Source: Thermoplasmata archaeon (lineage in GTDB: Bacteria; Actinomycetota; Acidimicrobiia; Acidimicrobiales; Acidimicrobiaceae). From it: a DNA stretch of 5,258 nucleotides. The position numbers and the translations under genes were made by a program. This document shows, piece after piece, positions 4,400 through 5,258 of the stretch (the first letter of the stretch is position 1; every line of letters begins with the position of its first letter). The stretch lies in contig JAKBHQ010000346.1 of the NCBI GenBank assembly GCA_021836665.1, positions 1 through 5,258 on the forward strand. The letters are read 5' to 3'. The notes below the pieces were generated by a model that was given only the letters and a program-made list of their open reading frames with translations, was not told the DNA's origin and did not search any database.

Positions 4400-5258
4400 G
4401 TGACACTTAAGCAAGGAAGTTCACCTAGCCAAGATGGTGTGGTGGAGTCGGATCGGCCAATTGGCCTGAGAAATGATCCGATATCGGTGGCGGTTAATCT
4501 CCGCCCATTTCAAGGTGAGAAGGCAAAGGAGCATTTCAAAACCACCGATCCTGGGGTTGACGTAACGCGTCTTCCCGTGATTGGCAAGTTTCTCGCCAGA
4601 GCGATGAAGGACAGGAAGTTTCAGTTCCTACTCATTGTTCCCAACCAGATCATCTTCTGGATCGTTATCGCCGTTGGTATCTTTGGCGTAACGGATCCTG
4701 GACGGAACTTTGGTCCCGCGATTACCTGGTACCTCTGGTTCTGCCTCGTCTTTGTGATGATGGTTGTAGTCGGCAGGGCGTGGTGCTCGATGTGTCCATT
4801 CGGTGGATTCGGAGAATGGATCCAGAGGAAGACCTTCTTCAAGAGAACACAGAAGGCTTTGGGCCTCGGGCGTAAGGTACCCGAGTCTTGGGCCGGATAT
4901 GGGCTGGTTATTTCGGTGGCGACCTTCATCTTGTTGACCTTCATCGAGGAGTACTTCAACATCGCAGGACCTGGAGCCCCGATAGCCACCTCCTTTATGG
5001 TTATTGGAATCGTGACAACGGCGCTGCTCTCCTTCTTAGTCTTTGAGCGCCGCAGTTTCTGCCGCTATATCTGCCCGCTTTCGTCGCTTATCGGCTCAGT
5101 CGGCTCGATGGGAATGGTCTCTGGATTCAGAACTCGCGATCGTGAGGTCTGCATGTCGTGTCAGACCAAGGACTGCATGCGTGGATCCGAAGACGGTTTT
5201 GGTTGCCCTTGGTATACCTGGCCCGGCAGTGCTGACTCGAATGCGCTATGCGGACTAT
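4400..5258 (+). CDS. Membrane polyferredoxin, NapH/NosR/CcoG-like 4Fe-4S protein, cut by window edge
   Basis: At least 286 residues (numbering from the GTG at 4400), with no stop before the window ends. An ATG at 4388 would add four residues. The N-terminal 75 residues are polar, followed by four hydrophobic segments at about 74-97, 108-127, 166-185 and 195-215. Cysteine motifs match the NapH/NosR/CcoG class of membrane electron-transfer proteins: GRAWC129SMC132P after the second segment, and RRSFC221RYIC225P after the fourth. A ferredoxin-like run follows, with C251, C254, C259, C269-P and C284, and a further cluster probably continues beyond the edge. The first motif is CxxCP rather than the usual CxxxCP. 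The C-terminal clusters should lie on the cytoplasmic side by analogy with NapH. It is divergent from the ArsR/hydrogenase-like operon. A role in moving electrons between the quinone pool, ferredoxin-like carriers and a redox enzyme is inferred; the exact partner is unknown. Confidence 0.85.
   Translation, partial: MTLKQGSSPSQDGVVESDRPIGLRNDPISVAVNLRPFQGEKAKEHFKTTDPGVDVTRLPVIGKFLARAMKDRKFQFLLIVPNQIIFWIVIAVGIFGVTDPGRNFGPAITWYLWFCLVFVMMVVVGRAWCSMCPFGGFGEWIQRKTFFKRTQKALGLGRKVPESWAGYGLVISVATFILLTFIEEYFNIAGPGAPIATSFMVIGIVTTALLSFLVFERRSFCRYICPLSSLIGSVGSMGMVSGFRTRDREVCMSCQTKDCMRGSEDGFGCPWYTWPGSADSNALCGL

Noticed and set aside
4621..4989. 122-residue open frame on the minus strand, antisense to the polyferredoxin gene
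   Set aside because: The plus-strand frame carries ordered CxxCP/CxxxCP motifs and membrane segments. The minus-strand product has no family signature.
1..5258. tRNA, rRNA, CRISPR array, insertion sequence or transposase
   Set aside because: I saw no regularly spaced repeats, no transposase motifs or flanking long inverted repeats, and no tRNA-like T-arm sequence.

Overview
The window (about 50% GC by eye) holds one leftward operon, its likely regulator, a roughly 465-bp control region, and one rightward gene that runs off the right edge. Gene order from the control region leftwards is ArsR-family regulator, hydrogenase small-subunit-like (NuoB/HycG) protein, HyfB-like antiporter subunit, HycD/HyfC (NuoH-like) membrane subunit, then the first 17 codons of what is probably a HyfE-like subunit. 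As I recall it, this is the order of Mycobacterium tuberculosis Rv0081-Rv0085, the start of the hypoxia-linked formate-hydrogenlyase-like locus whose first gene is an ArsR-type hub regulator. The ArsR protein here also resembles Rv0081 closely around its PLYxxKAEFF N-terminus. This suggests an actinobacterium, with GC clearly lower than mycobacteria. The source cannot be fixed from the window alone.

Region by region. 1-3506 (minus strand) is a tightly packed set of structural genes: two 4-base stop/start overlaps (GTGA at 1021-1024, ATGA at 3006-3009) and a 5-base gap before the last start. They encode the membrane arm and the electron-transferring Fe-S subunit of a group 4 [NiFe]-hydrogenase or related complex-I-like machine. 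The catalytic large subunit (HycE-like) and the HyfF/HyfE subunits would lie beyond base 1, so whether the complex really handles H2 cannot be decided here. 3560-3934 (minus strand) is the regulator, 53 bp upstream of the small-subunit gene.

3935-4399 has no convincing gene but is rich in symmetry. There is a cluster of overlapping palindromes next to an extended -10 promoter for the regulator, several hairpin-capable inverted repeats, a perfect TTGACA -35 facing right, and two sequence words (CAGATGCTnnATTGC and ATTTATCAA) that occur once near each of the two divergent promoters.

4400-5258 (plus strand, incomplete) encodes a membrane polyferredoxin of the NapH/NosR/CcoG type with four hydrophobic segments and Cys-Pro cluster motifs. 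The working model, which is inference, is that the ArsR protein controls both its own operon and the divergent polyferredoxin through the shared words, so the polyferredoxin may exchange electrons with, or be needed under the same redox conditions as, the membrane hydrogenase-like complex.
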